A stretch of DNA of 12,100 nt from positions 1 through 12,100 of the forward strand of contig CAYINJ010000016.1 in the NCBI GenBank assembly GCA_964364745.1, read 5' to 3'. Positions 6,957 through 12,100 of this stretch are shown one piece after another (position 1 is the stretch's first letter; each line of letters opens with the position of its first letter). This DNA comes from CAYINJ01 sp964364745 (lineage in GTDB: Bacteria > Patescibacteriota > Patescibacteriia > JACRDY01). The notes beneath the pieces are model-generated. The model was not told where the DNA came from. It worked only from the letters and a program-made list of their open reading frames with translations, and did not search any database. The translations under genes and the position numbers were made by a program.

Positions 6957-7664
6957 ATGAAACCACGCCTTAGTGTTATTATTCCCTGTTACAATGAGGG
7001 CAAAATCATCGCGGGGACGGTCCAGGCGGTGACCGATTTTTTTAATGAAAAATCGTGGCCGATTGAGGTCATCGTTGTCGATGATGGTTCAACGGACGAC
7101 ACCGCCGCGCAAGCCCAAGCCGCGGGGGCGCGGGCGATCCGGCACCAGACCAATCAAGGCAAGGGCGCAGCCGTGGCGGCCGGCATGGCGGTGGCGCGAG
7201 GATGGTGGGCCTTGTTTCTCGACGCCGACTTGGCCACGCCGATCAACCAGTTTGACGAACTGTGGTACCGGAATAATGACGCCGATATCATCATCGGGTC
7301 GCGGGCAGTATCGGCGGCCCGGATTATCCAGGCGCAATCGTGGCGGCGGCGCACGGCCGGACTGGTCGGTAACCGCTTCGTCCGCCTGATCCTTAATTTA
7401 CCCTACGCCGACACCCAATGCGGGTTTAAGTTGTTCAGTAGCGACGCGCGGGAGATATTTAAACAACAACGACTGCGGGGCTTTGGCTTTGATTTTGAAT
7501 TGTTGCTAATTGCTAAACGGCATGGTTTACAAGTGCGCGAAGTGGGCGTCAGATGGGCTCATGGGATGCAATCCGCCGTCCACTGGCAGCACTACCCATT
7601 AACGATTATTGAAGCCCTGCGGGTGAAATATCATGATTTGATTGGTGATTATGACCCCCCTTAA
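6957..7664 (+). CDS. GT2 glycosyltransferase, polyprenyl-phosphate glucosyltransferase-like
   Basis: A 235-residue GT-A glycosyltransferase of family 2, related to dolichyl-phosphate beta-glucosyltransferase/DPM synthase-like enzymes. It opens with LSVIIPCYNEGKII, has VVDDGSTDDT (about 40-49) for nucleotide binding, the metal-binding LDADLATP (D89, D91), GSR at 114-116, and DTQCGFKLF (about 152-160), a strong signature of the ALG5-like group. It would load a hexose onto a polyprenyl phosphate for glycan assembly or side-chain decoration. There is no C-terminal membrane segment, so it probably binds the membrane peripherally. The ATG at 6957 is preferred to the GTG at 6954 because it fits the promoter position. 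Its last 14 bases overlap the next gene. Confidence 0.88.
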   Translation: MKPRLSVIIPCYNEGKIIAGTVQAVTDFFNEKSWPIEVIVVDDGSTDDTAAQAQAAGARAIRHQTNQGKGAAVAAGMAVARGWWALFLDADLATPINQFDELWYRNNDADIIIGSRAVSAARIIQAQSWRRRTAGLVGNRFVRLILNLPYADTQCGFKLFSSDAREIFKQQRLRGFGFDFELLLIAKRHGLQVREVGVRWAHGMQSAVHWQHYPLTIIEALRVKYHDLIGDYDPP

Positions 7665-8520
7665 GCTGTCGGTTATTATTGTTAACTGGAACACCCGCGA
7701 GCTGCTCCGGGCGTGTTTGACGTCGGGTCTGGGGGCGGGCACGGACAGCGTGGAGGTGATCGTGGTCGACAATGGCTCAACGGACGGCAGTGCCACAATG
7801 ATGGAGCATGATTTTCCAACCAGCCGCCTGATCCGCAACACTGCCAACCTCGGCTTCGTCGCGGCAAACAATCAAGGCATCGCCGCCAGCGCTGGGCGTT
7901 ATGTGTTGTTGCTCAACTCCGACACCGTGGTGCCCGTCGATGCCTGGGCGTCGCTGGTTGCGGCCGCCGAAGCGCGCCCGCGGGCCGGCATCATCGGCCC
8001 GACGCTGGTCAATCCTGACGGTAGTATTCAGTGGTCCGTCCGTGGTTTTCCAACCCTGCTTGATCACATTATTCTCTTTACGAAGTGGCATAATTTTTTC
8101 CCGATACTCTTGCATCGACACCTGGCGGTCGGTTTCGACTACAGCCGCGAGCAAGTGGTTGATCAGGTGATGGGCGCGGCCATGCTGATCCGCCGCGAAG
8201 TGATCGATCAAATTGGTGGACTCGACGCGGCGATTTGGTCGTGGTACGAAGACGTCGACTACTGTGCGCGGGCCAAAGTGGCCGGCTGGGAAGTTCGCTA
8301 CGTGCCGTGCACCAAAATTATTCACCTCAAGGGTCAAAGTTTCGCCCAACACCTGCCGCTAGTCAAACAGCGGATGTTGGTGCAAAGTATCTTGATCTAT
8401 ACCAAAAAACACCAGGGTCCTCTGGCCTGGTTAATCCTGTGGCCGTTCGGGATGGTCAGCATCGCGTTGGCCTTTGGTGTCCAGTTGTTTGGCATCAAAA
8501 AAATTAACCGCGAATTATGA
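7651..8520 (+). CDS. GT2 glycosyltransferase, rhamnosyltransferase-like
   Basis: A 289-residue GT2 enzyme of the type often annotated as rhamnosyltransferase. Visible motifs are LSVIIVNWNTRELLRACL at the N-terminus, VVDNGSTDGS (about 38-47), NTANLGFVAANNQGI (about 63-77), the metal-binding LLNSDT (about 87-92), and the acceptor/catalytic segment beginning GGLDAAIWSWYEDVDYC (about 189-205, with E200, D201 and D203). A hydrophobic segment near residues 257-282 probably anchors it in the membrane. The ATG at 7651 overlaps the upstream gene by 14 bases, and its TGA overlaps the next ATG (ATGA at 8517-8520), so all three genes are translationally coupled. Rhamnose as donor is only a family-based guess. 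Confidence 0.88.
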   Translation: MTPLKLSVIIVNWNTRELLRACLTSGLGAGTDSVEVIVVDNGSTDGSATMMEHDFPTSRLIRNTANLGFVAANNQGIAASAGRYVLLLNSDTVVPVDAWASLVAAAEARPRAGIIGPTLVNPDGSIQWSVRGFPTLLDHIILFTKWHNFFPILLHRHLAVGFDYSREQVVDQVMGAAMLIRREVIDQIGGLDAAIWSWYEDVDYCARAKVAGWEVRYVPCTKIIHLKGQSFAQHLPLVKQRMLVQSILIYTKKHQGPLAWLILWPFGMVSIALAFGVQLFGIKKINREL

Positions 8521-9956
8521 GCAATTTGCGCCGCTATAATTATTGGTTGCTTGGCCTGTTTGGGCTGGAGGCCTTGTCGCTGTTGGCTTATTTCGTCCCG
8601 TCAGCCCGCCCGGTGATTTTTGTGATGGTCATAATTGGTGTCGTCAAGCTGGCGTGGCGGTCTTTTGACTGGCTCGTCTTAATCGCGGTCGCTGAGCTGT
8701 TTGTTGGTTCGAAGGGATATTTATTATTTCTCGACGCTCAAGGATTTAACATTTCACTGCGCTTGGGATTATTCCTCATCATCATGGCGGCGTGGGCGAT
8801 TCGCTATTTGTGGCGATGTGAAGTTCCGGCGTTATGGACAAGTAAATGGCGCAATGCTTATTTGGCGCTAGCGGCGGTAATTATTTGGGGGGCGGTTTGG
8901 GGATTGATTCGCGGCAATGGATTATCGGCGGTCTTTTTCGACGTCAACGGTTGGCTGTACTTCGCCTACGCTTTGCCGTTTTACGAGGTGATCAAGCGGC
9001 GGCAGAATCAATTACTGCCGTTGCTAGCCGCGGCCGTGACTATTATTTTCATCAAAACCATCACCGTCTTTTTGCTGTTCACTCAAGGCGCGCCAGACAG
9101 TATTTTAAGTCCGCTGTACAGTTGGCTGCGCAACACCGGAATAGGGGAGATTACTTTTGCGGGGGATGGCACCAACAACCTGTGGCGGATATTTTTTCAA
9201 TCGCAAATCTATAGCTTGGTGGCAATGGTCGGCTCATGGGCGCTGGCGTCCACCACTAAACTAGATTGGCGCAAGCAGCTGCCCCTGTGGGGCGTGATGC
9301 TCGTGAGCAGCTGGACCATTGTTTTAAGTTTATCGCGCAGCTTTTGGCTGGGAGCGGCAGCCGCACTGGGCCTGATCACGTTATGGTTTATCTGGCGGGG
9401 GAGACAATACTGGAAAACGTGGTTAATCACCACGGCGCTACTGGTGATTTTTGTCTTGATCCAATATCAAATGATGAACATCTGGGCCGGTGCCGGCACG
9501 GGCGATTTGGTTTCAGCCCGTCTGCGTAATTTCGCAACTGATGCGGCGGGGAGTAGTCGGCGCAATCAGTTATGGCCGCTCACGGTCGCCATTGGCCGCC
9601 ATCCGGTAGTGGGTTCGGGCTTCGGCATTGCTGTCACCTACCAGTCCGAAGATCCGCGCATCTTGGCTGCCCATCCGGACGGCTGGTACACCACCACGGC
9701 GTTTGAATGGGGCTATCTCGATATGATCCTCAAGTTCGGCCTGACCGGGTTAGTAATCTACGGGTATTTGGTGGGACTGTTGGTCTGGCATTTAACCAAG
9801 AACCCGGACCTGCCGTTGGGGCTGAAAATAGGGCTAATTGGCGGCTTAGTGGCCATTGGCGTCACCTCCGTATTTTCACCCTACCTCAACCATCCGTTGG
9901 GAATTGGGTATGTGGTGGTGACCAGTATCATAACTAGTCAAAACAGTGAAAAGTAA
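8517..9956 (+). CDS. O-antigen polymerase/ligase-like membrane protein (Wzy/WaaL type)
   Basis: A 479-residue polytopic protein with around ten to twelve hydrophobic segments and a large exposed loop about residues 310-400, the layout of the O-antigen ligase/polymerase superfamily (Wzy_C). The loop includes RRNQLWPLTVAIGRHPVVGS and then GFGIAVTY, close to the family's glycine-rich segment. It would polymerise flipped glycan repeats or ligate them to an acceptor on the outer face of the membrane. It overlaps the upstream transferase by four bases. An oddity is its last 11 codons (TSIITSQNSEK): they are AT-richer than the rest and begin exactly where homology to a second copy of the gene end at 10928-11026 stops, so the C-terminus may have been replaced during a recombination event. 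Confidence 0.87.
   Translation: MSNLRRYNYWLLGLFGLEALSLLAYFVPSARPVIFVMVIIGVVKLAWRSFDWLVLIAVAELFVGSKGYLLFLDAQGFNISLRLGLFLIIMAAWAIRYLWRCEVPALWTSKWRNAYLALAAVIIWGAVWGLIRGNGLSAVFFDVNGWLYFAYALPFYEVIKRRQNQLLPLLAAAVTIIFIKTITVFLLFTQGAPDSILSPLYSWLRNTGIGEITFAGDGTNNLWRIFFQSQIYSLVAMVGSWALASTTKLDWRKQLPLWGVMLVSSWTIVLSLSRSFWLGAAAALGLITLWFIWRGRQYWKTWLITTALLVIFVLIQYQMMNIWAGAGTGDLVSARLRNFATDAAGSSRRNQLWPLTVAIGRHPVVGSGFGIAVTYQSEDPRILAAHPDGWYTTTAFEWGYLDMILKFGLTGLVIYGYLVGLLVWHLTKNPDLPLGLKIGLIGGLVAIGVTSVFSPYLNHPLGIGYVVVTSIITSQNSEK
9849..9921 (+). repeat. Direct repeat copy A (3' end of the wzy-like gene)
   Basis: This 73-bp segment is repeated at 10928-11000. The two agree except at 9860, 9863, 9866 and 9869, each a third codon position that leaves Gly, Val, Thr and Ser unchanged. 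From 9870 to 9921 they are identical over 52 bp. The copies flank the Fic gene. Confidence 0.95.
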
Positions 9957-9981
9957 GAATTTTAACTAGTTTTTCACTGTT
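9942..9981. repeat. AT-rich inverted repeat at the wzy-like stop
   Basis: AACAGTGAAAA (9942-9952) and TTTTCACTGTT (9971-9981) are exact reverse complements with an 18-base loop; TAACTAGT also occurs twice (9931-9938 and 9963-9970). The right arm also forms a palindrome with AACCGTGAA at 9992-10000. It could be a weak terminator, but the arms match the operator-like motif around the Fic promoter, so regulatory half-sites are more likely. Confidence 0.65.
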
Positions 9982-10000
9982 ATGTTGACAAAACCGTGAA
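9973..10000. promoter_or_regulatory. Candidate operator overlapping the Fic promoter
   Basis: TTCACTGTT (9973-9981) and AACCGTGAA (9992-10000) form an imperfect palindrome, one mismatch in nine, with a 10-base spacer that contains the -35 box. The right half lies between -35 and -10. A third half-site AACAGTGAA lies at 9942-9950. A dimeric repressor here would block transcription; the Fic protein's own C-terminal helix-turn-helix is a candidate ligand. This role is inferred. Confidence 0.5.
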
Positions 10001-10013
10001 TAAAGAATATAGT
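9985..10013 (+). promoter_or_regulatory. Sigma-70-type promoter of the Fic gene
   Basis: TTGACA (9985-9990) is separated by exactly 17 bases from TATAGT (10008-10013), the best promoter match in the window. Eight bases separate the -10 box from the ATG at 10022, so the mRNA is predicted to be leaderless or nearly so. Confidence 0.8.
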
Positions 10014-10021
10014 GATAATAT

Positions 10022-10909
10022 ATGGCAAAAATACTTTCCGTCTTCAATAAGGTAATTTCTCTGCGCGAAAGATATTATCAAGCAGCCACTGGCAAGGAGG
10101 GCCTGATTAATCTGATTGCTGAAACCGAAGTGGCTGAACAGGTCTATAACTCAAATGCGATAGAAAACAGCACCCTGACCCTTGAAGAAACCGAAAAAAT
10201 ACTTTTACAGATTGACCTGGATAGATTTATCTCCGAAAGAGAAATGTTTGAAGCGAGGAATTTGGGGCGAGTGGTATCTTATATAGACAAAAAGGCCAAG
10301 GAACGTGAGCTTACTTTGGCAGTGATTTTGTCACTTCATAAAATGTTAATTTCCAATATCCGCGATGATGTGGCCGGTCGGTTCAGACAAGACAGTGAGT
10401 ATGTTCGCGTTGGAAATCACATTGCCCCTCATCCGAAAGAAGTAGTGGACCGGCTTGAAAAAATGTTAGCCGAGTACCATGCTACCAGCCACGCCAACAT
10501 CATTATGCGCATCGCCAAACTACACCTGACTTTTGAGTATATTCACCCGTTTATTGATGGTAACGGTCGGATCGGTCGGGTGATTAATAATTATTTGTTG
10601 ATTCGAGAGGGGTTTGTCCCAATAAACATAAAGTTTATTGATCGCAAAAAATACTACGAAGCGTTCAAGGAATTTGATGGTAAAGGGGTGACTACTATTA
10701 TGGAAGAAATAGTGGGCAAGGCGCTAACGAATAGCTATCATAAGCGATTGGCGTATTTGGAAGACAAGAAAATAATTACGTTGATTGATTATGCCAAAGA
10801 TAATAAACTTTCGCATTCAAACGTTATAAATAAAGCTAACCGACAAACCATCGAGGCATTCTTAGAAAGGAATGTTTGGAAGATCGGCGTTGATTACCAT
10901 AAAAAATAG
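10022..10909 (+). CDS. Fic family AMP-transferase (class II) with C-terminal helix-turn-helix
   Basis: A 295-residue Fic-domain protein. Fic enzymes usually transfer AMP from ATP to hydroxyl side chains of target proteins. The full catalytic motif HPFIDGNGRIGR is at residues 175-186, with the flap region GRFRQDSEYVRVGNHIAPHP at 119-138. An N-terminal inhibitory motif SNAIEN (residues 44-49, pattern [S/T]xxxE[G/N]) places it in the autoinhibited class II. The C-terminal 50 residues (LIDYAKDNKLSHSNVINKAN, then RQTIEAF...VWKIG) look like a helix-turn-helix domain, as in other Fic-HTH proteins, suggesting self-regulation through the palindrome at its promoter. No separate antitoxin gene is present. 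The gene is AT-richer than the glycan locus and is bracketed by duplicated wzy 3' ends, so it was probably acquired. Its target is unknown. Confidence 0.93.
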   Translation: MAKILSVFNKVISLRERYYQAATGKEGLINLIAETEVAEQVYNSNAIENSTLTLEETEKILLQIDLDRFISEREMFEARNLGRVVSYIDKKAKERELTLAVILSLHKMLISNIRDDVAGRFRQDSEYVRVGNHIAPHPKEVVDRLEKMLAEYHATSHANIIMRIAKLHLTFEYIHPFIDGNGRIGRVINNYLLIREGFVPINIKFIDRKKYYEAFKEFDGKGVTTIMEEIVGKALTNSYHKRLAYLEDKKIITLIDYAKDNKLSHSNVINKANRQTIEAFLERNVWKIGVDYHKK

Positions 10910-10927
10910 TTTCTGATTGACAACAAG

Positions 10928-11026
10928 GTGGCCATTGGTGTGACGTCAGTATTTTCACCCTACCTCAACCATCCGTTGGGAATTGGGTATGTGGTGGTGA
11001 TGAGTGGGGTGGGAAAAGTTTCGTAG
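10928..11026 (+). pseudogene. Displaced 3' end of a wzy-like gene (repeat copy B)
   Basis: This fragment encodes VAIGVTSVFSPYLNHPLGIG, then YVVV, the C-terminal part of the O-antigen polymerase/ligase-like protein, then its own ending MSGVGKVS and a TAG at 11024-11026. It is in the same frame as the Fic gene, 18 bases after the Fic stop, and has no start codon of its own. Bases 10928-11000 match 9849-9921 with four synonymous differences. Either the resident gene once ended here and was split by acquisition of the Fic segment, or a second divergent wzy allele was mostly deleted. Composition returns to that of the glycan locus in this stretch. Confidence 0.85.
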
Positions 11027-11057
11027 TTAAATTATTCGCATAATGTGCAGCTTTCAA

Positions 11058-11098
11058 GTTATAGTGCGAAAACACTTCGTATAACCGCTAGTTATCGG
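11058..11098 (+). other. attI-like or degenerate integron recombination site
   Basis: Three core-site-like boxes occur: GTTATA (11058-11063), CGTATAAC (11078-11085) and GTTATCGG (11091-11098). The last two are inverted with a five-base spacer (CGCTA), the arrangement of an integron simple site, and GTTATCGG is the left boundary of cassette 1. No upstream arm that could pair to form a full attC is visible. It could be the attI of an integron, or a leftover of a cassette whose attC was deleted between R'' and R'. No integrase gene is adjacent. Confidence 0.45.
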
Positions 11099-11693
11099 AA
11101 ATTGAAAAAACTTTATCCCTCTCAAAATTATGAAAGTATTTATTGAAAACGAAGCTGGCTCCGACCAAAAAAATCTCTACGATGAGAAAACATTGGAGTA
11201 TAGAAAAACTGTTACAGTATCGAGAAAATATCCCTACCCTTATGGTTTTATTGTAGACACAACTAGCGGAGATGGTGACAATGTAGACGCCTTTATCATC
11301 ACTAACCAACCGCTAAAATCCGGACAAATTGTTGAATGTGAACCCATTGGACTCATGGAACAAATGGAAAAATCGTGGGATGAATCTAAGCGCGACGCAG
11401 AAGAAGTAGATCATAATGTTCTTGCAGTATTATCAGGTGATGATCAGAAGGTTGTTAGTGAAAAAATAAAGGCTTGTCTCACGGATTTTGTGCTTCACAT
11501 CTTCGACCATATTCGTCCTAACAAAAATCGGGTAGGGAATTTTCTCGATAAAGAAGAAGCGCTGAAATATATCCAAAGTTGCATGGATTAGTCACGACGG
11601 GATAAAATTTTTTCAACATCCGATAACACGGCATATCTGGCTCCGCTAACGCTCCGCCCATATTGCTAACGCAACATCAGATATGCCGATACG
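11092..11693 (+). mobile_element. Integron gene cassette 1 (pyrophosphatase-like cargo)
   Basis: The segment between the crossover points in GTTATCGG (11091) and GTTATACG (11693) is 602 bp. It holds one forward ORF and ends in an attC. Its first bases, GTTATCGGA (11091-11099), are the exact reverse complement of TCCGATAAC at its R'' box (11619-11627). That match is expected only if the cassette was once a circle whose attC was split on insertion. The short 38-base untranslated start and the close ORF-attC spacing are typical of cassettes. Confidence 0.88.
11130..11591 (+). CDS. Divergent soluble inorganic pyrophosphatase-like protein
   Basis: A 153-residue protein of the family I inorganic pyrophosphatases, which hydrolyse pyrophosphate with Mg2+. 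Matches are RKYPYPYGFIVDTTSGDGDN followed by VDAFI, with D48, D50 and D53 in the DGDxxD metal motif and Y38 ten residues before it, then PLKSGQIVECEPIGLM. D89 and D94 have the five-residue spacing of the second pair of metal-binding aspartates. Departures from the Escherichia coli enzyme are Asn96 in place of the catalytic-site lysine two residues after the second Asp, and Ile128/Arg129 in place of the Tyr-Lys pair near the C-terminus. It may therefore be a weak or altered pyrophosphatase acting on another phosphoanhydride. It is the only gene of cassette 1, is AT-rich, and has no clear Shine-Dalgarno or promoter. Confidence 0.82.
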   Translation: MKVFIENEAGSDQKNLYDEKTLEYRKTVTVSRKYPYPYGFIVDTTSGDGDNVDAFIITNQPLKSGQIVECEPIGLMEQMEKSWDESKRDAEEVDHNVLAVLSGDDQKVVSEKIKACLTDFVLHIFDHIRPNKNRVGNFLDKEEALKYIQSCMD

Positions 11694-11699
11694 TTATAC
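11619..11699 (+). other. attC recombination site of cassette 1
   Basis: R'' is CCGATAAC (11620-11627) and R' is GTTATAC (11693-11699). Between them a perfect 11-bp inverted repeat, CGGCATATCTG (11629-11639) and CAGATATGCCG (11678-11688), forms the L''/L' part of the stem, with a 38-base variable loop. Unpaired bases beside the right arm (AT and AC at 11689-11692) are reminiscent of the extrahelical bases used by integron integrases to select the bottom strand. Confidence 0.88.
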
Positions 11700-11738
11700 G
11701 CCATATGACTCAGCCATAATTCTTAAATATTTAAATCT

Positions 11739-12008
11739 ATGAAATCACCCGAAGGACCACAGTACCAAGAGAACAAACTAGCGCGCGCTGAAGCTGACTT
11801 GCGAAAAGCTTTAAATATCCAAAAATACGAATCAAGTCTGCCTTCACATTTAAAAATAGCTTCGGTGTATAAGGAAATGGGAGACATTATGGACGCCTTA
11901 GACAATGGCGACATGGAAACGCTGGGGAAATACGCGCGCGCAGAAATCACAACAGCCATTGGAGTTAGCCACTTGGTTCAAGCATATCTTGATGCATTGG
12001 AACGCTAA
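11739..12008 (+). CDS. Orphan cassette protein of 89 residues
   Basis: I do not recognise this protein. It is hydrophilic and predicted mostly helical: a charged N-terminal helix (ENKLARAEADLRKALNIQ, about 11-28), a second helix around HLKIASVYKEMGDIMDAL (about 37-54), and a C-terminal ARAEITTAIGVSHLVQAYLD (about 66-85) that is amphipathic. The helical pairs faintly resemble a tetratricopeptide-like hairpin, but no repeat consensus is met. There is no signal peptide or membrane segment. The ATG at 11739 lies 45 bases into cassette 2, after an AT-rich stretch without a Shine-Dalgarno. Being the sole gene in an integron cassette, with normal start, stop and codon pattern, supports it being real. 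Confidence 0.65.
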   Translation: MKSPEGPQYQENKLARAEADLRKALNIQKYESSLPSHLKIASVYKEMGDIMDALDNGDMETLGKYARAEITTAIGVSHLVQAYLDALER

Positions 12009-12077
12009 GGGAATGACCTCGTCATACGCGCTCCTTTCAGTCGCACCCCGCTGCGCTCTCCTCCCTTCGGTCGTCGG

Positions 12078-12100
12078 GGCGTATAACACAGCGTATGCGG
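12078..12100 (+). other. attC of cassette 2, left part only
   Basis: The R'' box GGCGTATAAC (12078-12087) is followed by ACAGCGTATGCGG, which parallels the ACACGGCATATCTGG stretch after R'' in the first attC. The loop, L' and R' lie outside the window. The motif GCGTATG (12091-12097) also has an inverted partner CATACGC at 12023-12029, inside the cassette. Confidence 0.7.

Larger units (their letters stand above)
11694..12100 (+). mobile_element. Integron gene cassette 2 (3' end beyond the window)
   Basis: The cassette starts at the crossover point in GTTATACGCC (11693-11702). The exact 10-bp reverse complement GGCGTATAAC occurs at 12078-12087 and is the R'' box of its own attC. It carries one forward ORF with a 45-base untranslated start. 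The attC continues past the window edge, so the array holds at least this much more sequence. Confidence 0.83.

Noticed and set aside
7777..8352. 191-residue minus-strand ORF
   Set aside because: It lies wholly antisense to the well-supported GT2 rhamnosyltransferase-like gene and has no recognisable motifs, start signal or domain; it is a GC-rich shadow ORF.
9942..9981. Intrinsic terminator for the wzy-like gene
   Set aside because: The arms pair perfectly but the stem is AT-rich, the loop is 18 bases and no T run follows; the arms match operator-like half-sites, so a regulatory reading was preferred.
10022..11026. Fic fused by readthrough to the wzy tail
   Set aside because: The tail is in frame with Fic, but a plain TAG at 10907-10909 separates them and no readthrough signal is visible.
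10022..11090. Fic gene as a further integron cassette
   Set aside because: No GTTRRRY-type left boundary with a reverse-complement R'' box before 11091 was found, and no attC stem follows the Fic gene; the wzy fragment lies there instead.
1..12100. Recoded UGA (Gly or Trp) as in some CPR lineages
   Set aside because: TGA ends the rhamnosyltransferase-like gene at 8518-8520, in an ATGA overlap with the next gene, and TAA/TAG end the others; no conserved position is occupied by an in-frame TGA.
1..12100. CRISPR array, tRNA or rRNA genes
   Set aside because: No regularly spaced repeats, tRNA cloverleaf arms or rRNA signature sequences were seen on either strand.

Overview
The window looks like the chromosome of a small-genome uncultivated bacterium, most likely a member of the Candidate Phyla Radiation (Patescibacteria). 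This is inferred, not proven. The grounds are a ribosomal-protein cluster, compact gene packing, very little Shine-Dalgarno usage, an RNA polymerase alpha subunit without its C-terminal domain, and a large envelope-polysaccharide locus. TGA acts as an ordinary stop codon. A run of 10 N at 1076-1085 shows the source is a scaffolded assembly.

Region 1 (1-1577) is the end of a ribosomal/transcription operon: rpoA (3' part) - rplQ - rplM - rpsI, closed by a strong intrinsic terminator. Region 2 (1590-2872) has an extended -10 promoter, a 303-residue protein of unknown function and a small MazG-like pyrophosphohydrolase. A REP-like palindrome follows at 2904-2941. Region 3 (2961-9956) is a surface-glycan locus: a Wzx-type flippase, two GT-B (GT4-like) glycosyltransferases, a possible 26-residue membrane microprotein with its own ribosome binding site and a terminator, then a second unit of two GT2 transferases and a Wzy/WaaL-type polymerase or ligase. 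Together these can prime, extend, flip and polymerise or ligate a lipid-linked glycan.

Region 4 (about 9922-12100) is an AT-richer accessory region with two kinds of mobile-DNA signature. First, a Fic AMP-transferase gene with a C-terminal helix-turn-helix sits behind a consensus promoter. An imperfect palindrome straddles that promoter's -35 box, and the gene is bracketed by two copies of the 3' end of the wzy-like gene. The copies differ only at four consecutive third codon positions and then agree for 52 bp. Second, from 11091 onward there is an integron-type gene-cassette array without an integrase in view. Cassette 1 (602 bp) carries a divergent inorganic pyrophosphatase and ends in a full attC. 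Cassette 2 carries an 89-residue orphan protein and runs off the window inside its attC. In each cassette the first bases are the exact reverse complement of the R'' box near its end (9 bp and 10 bp), which is the hallmark of integron cassettes. This array, joined to a glycan locus in a probable CPR genome, is the most notable content of the window.
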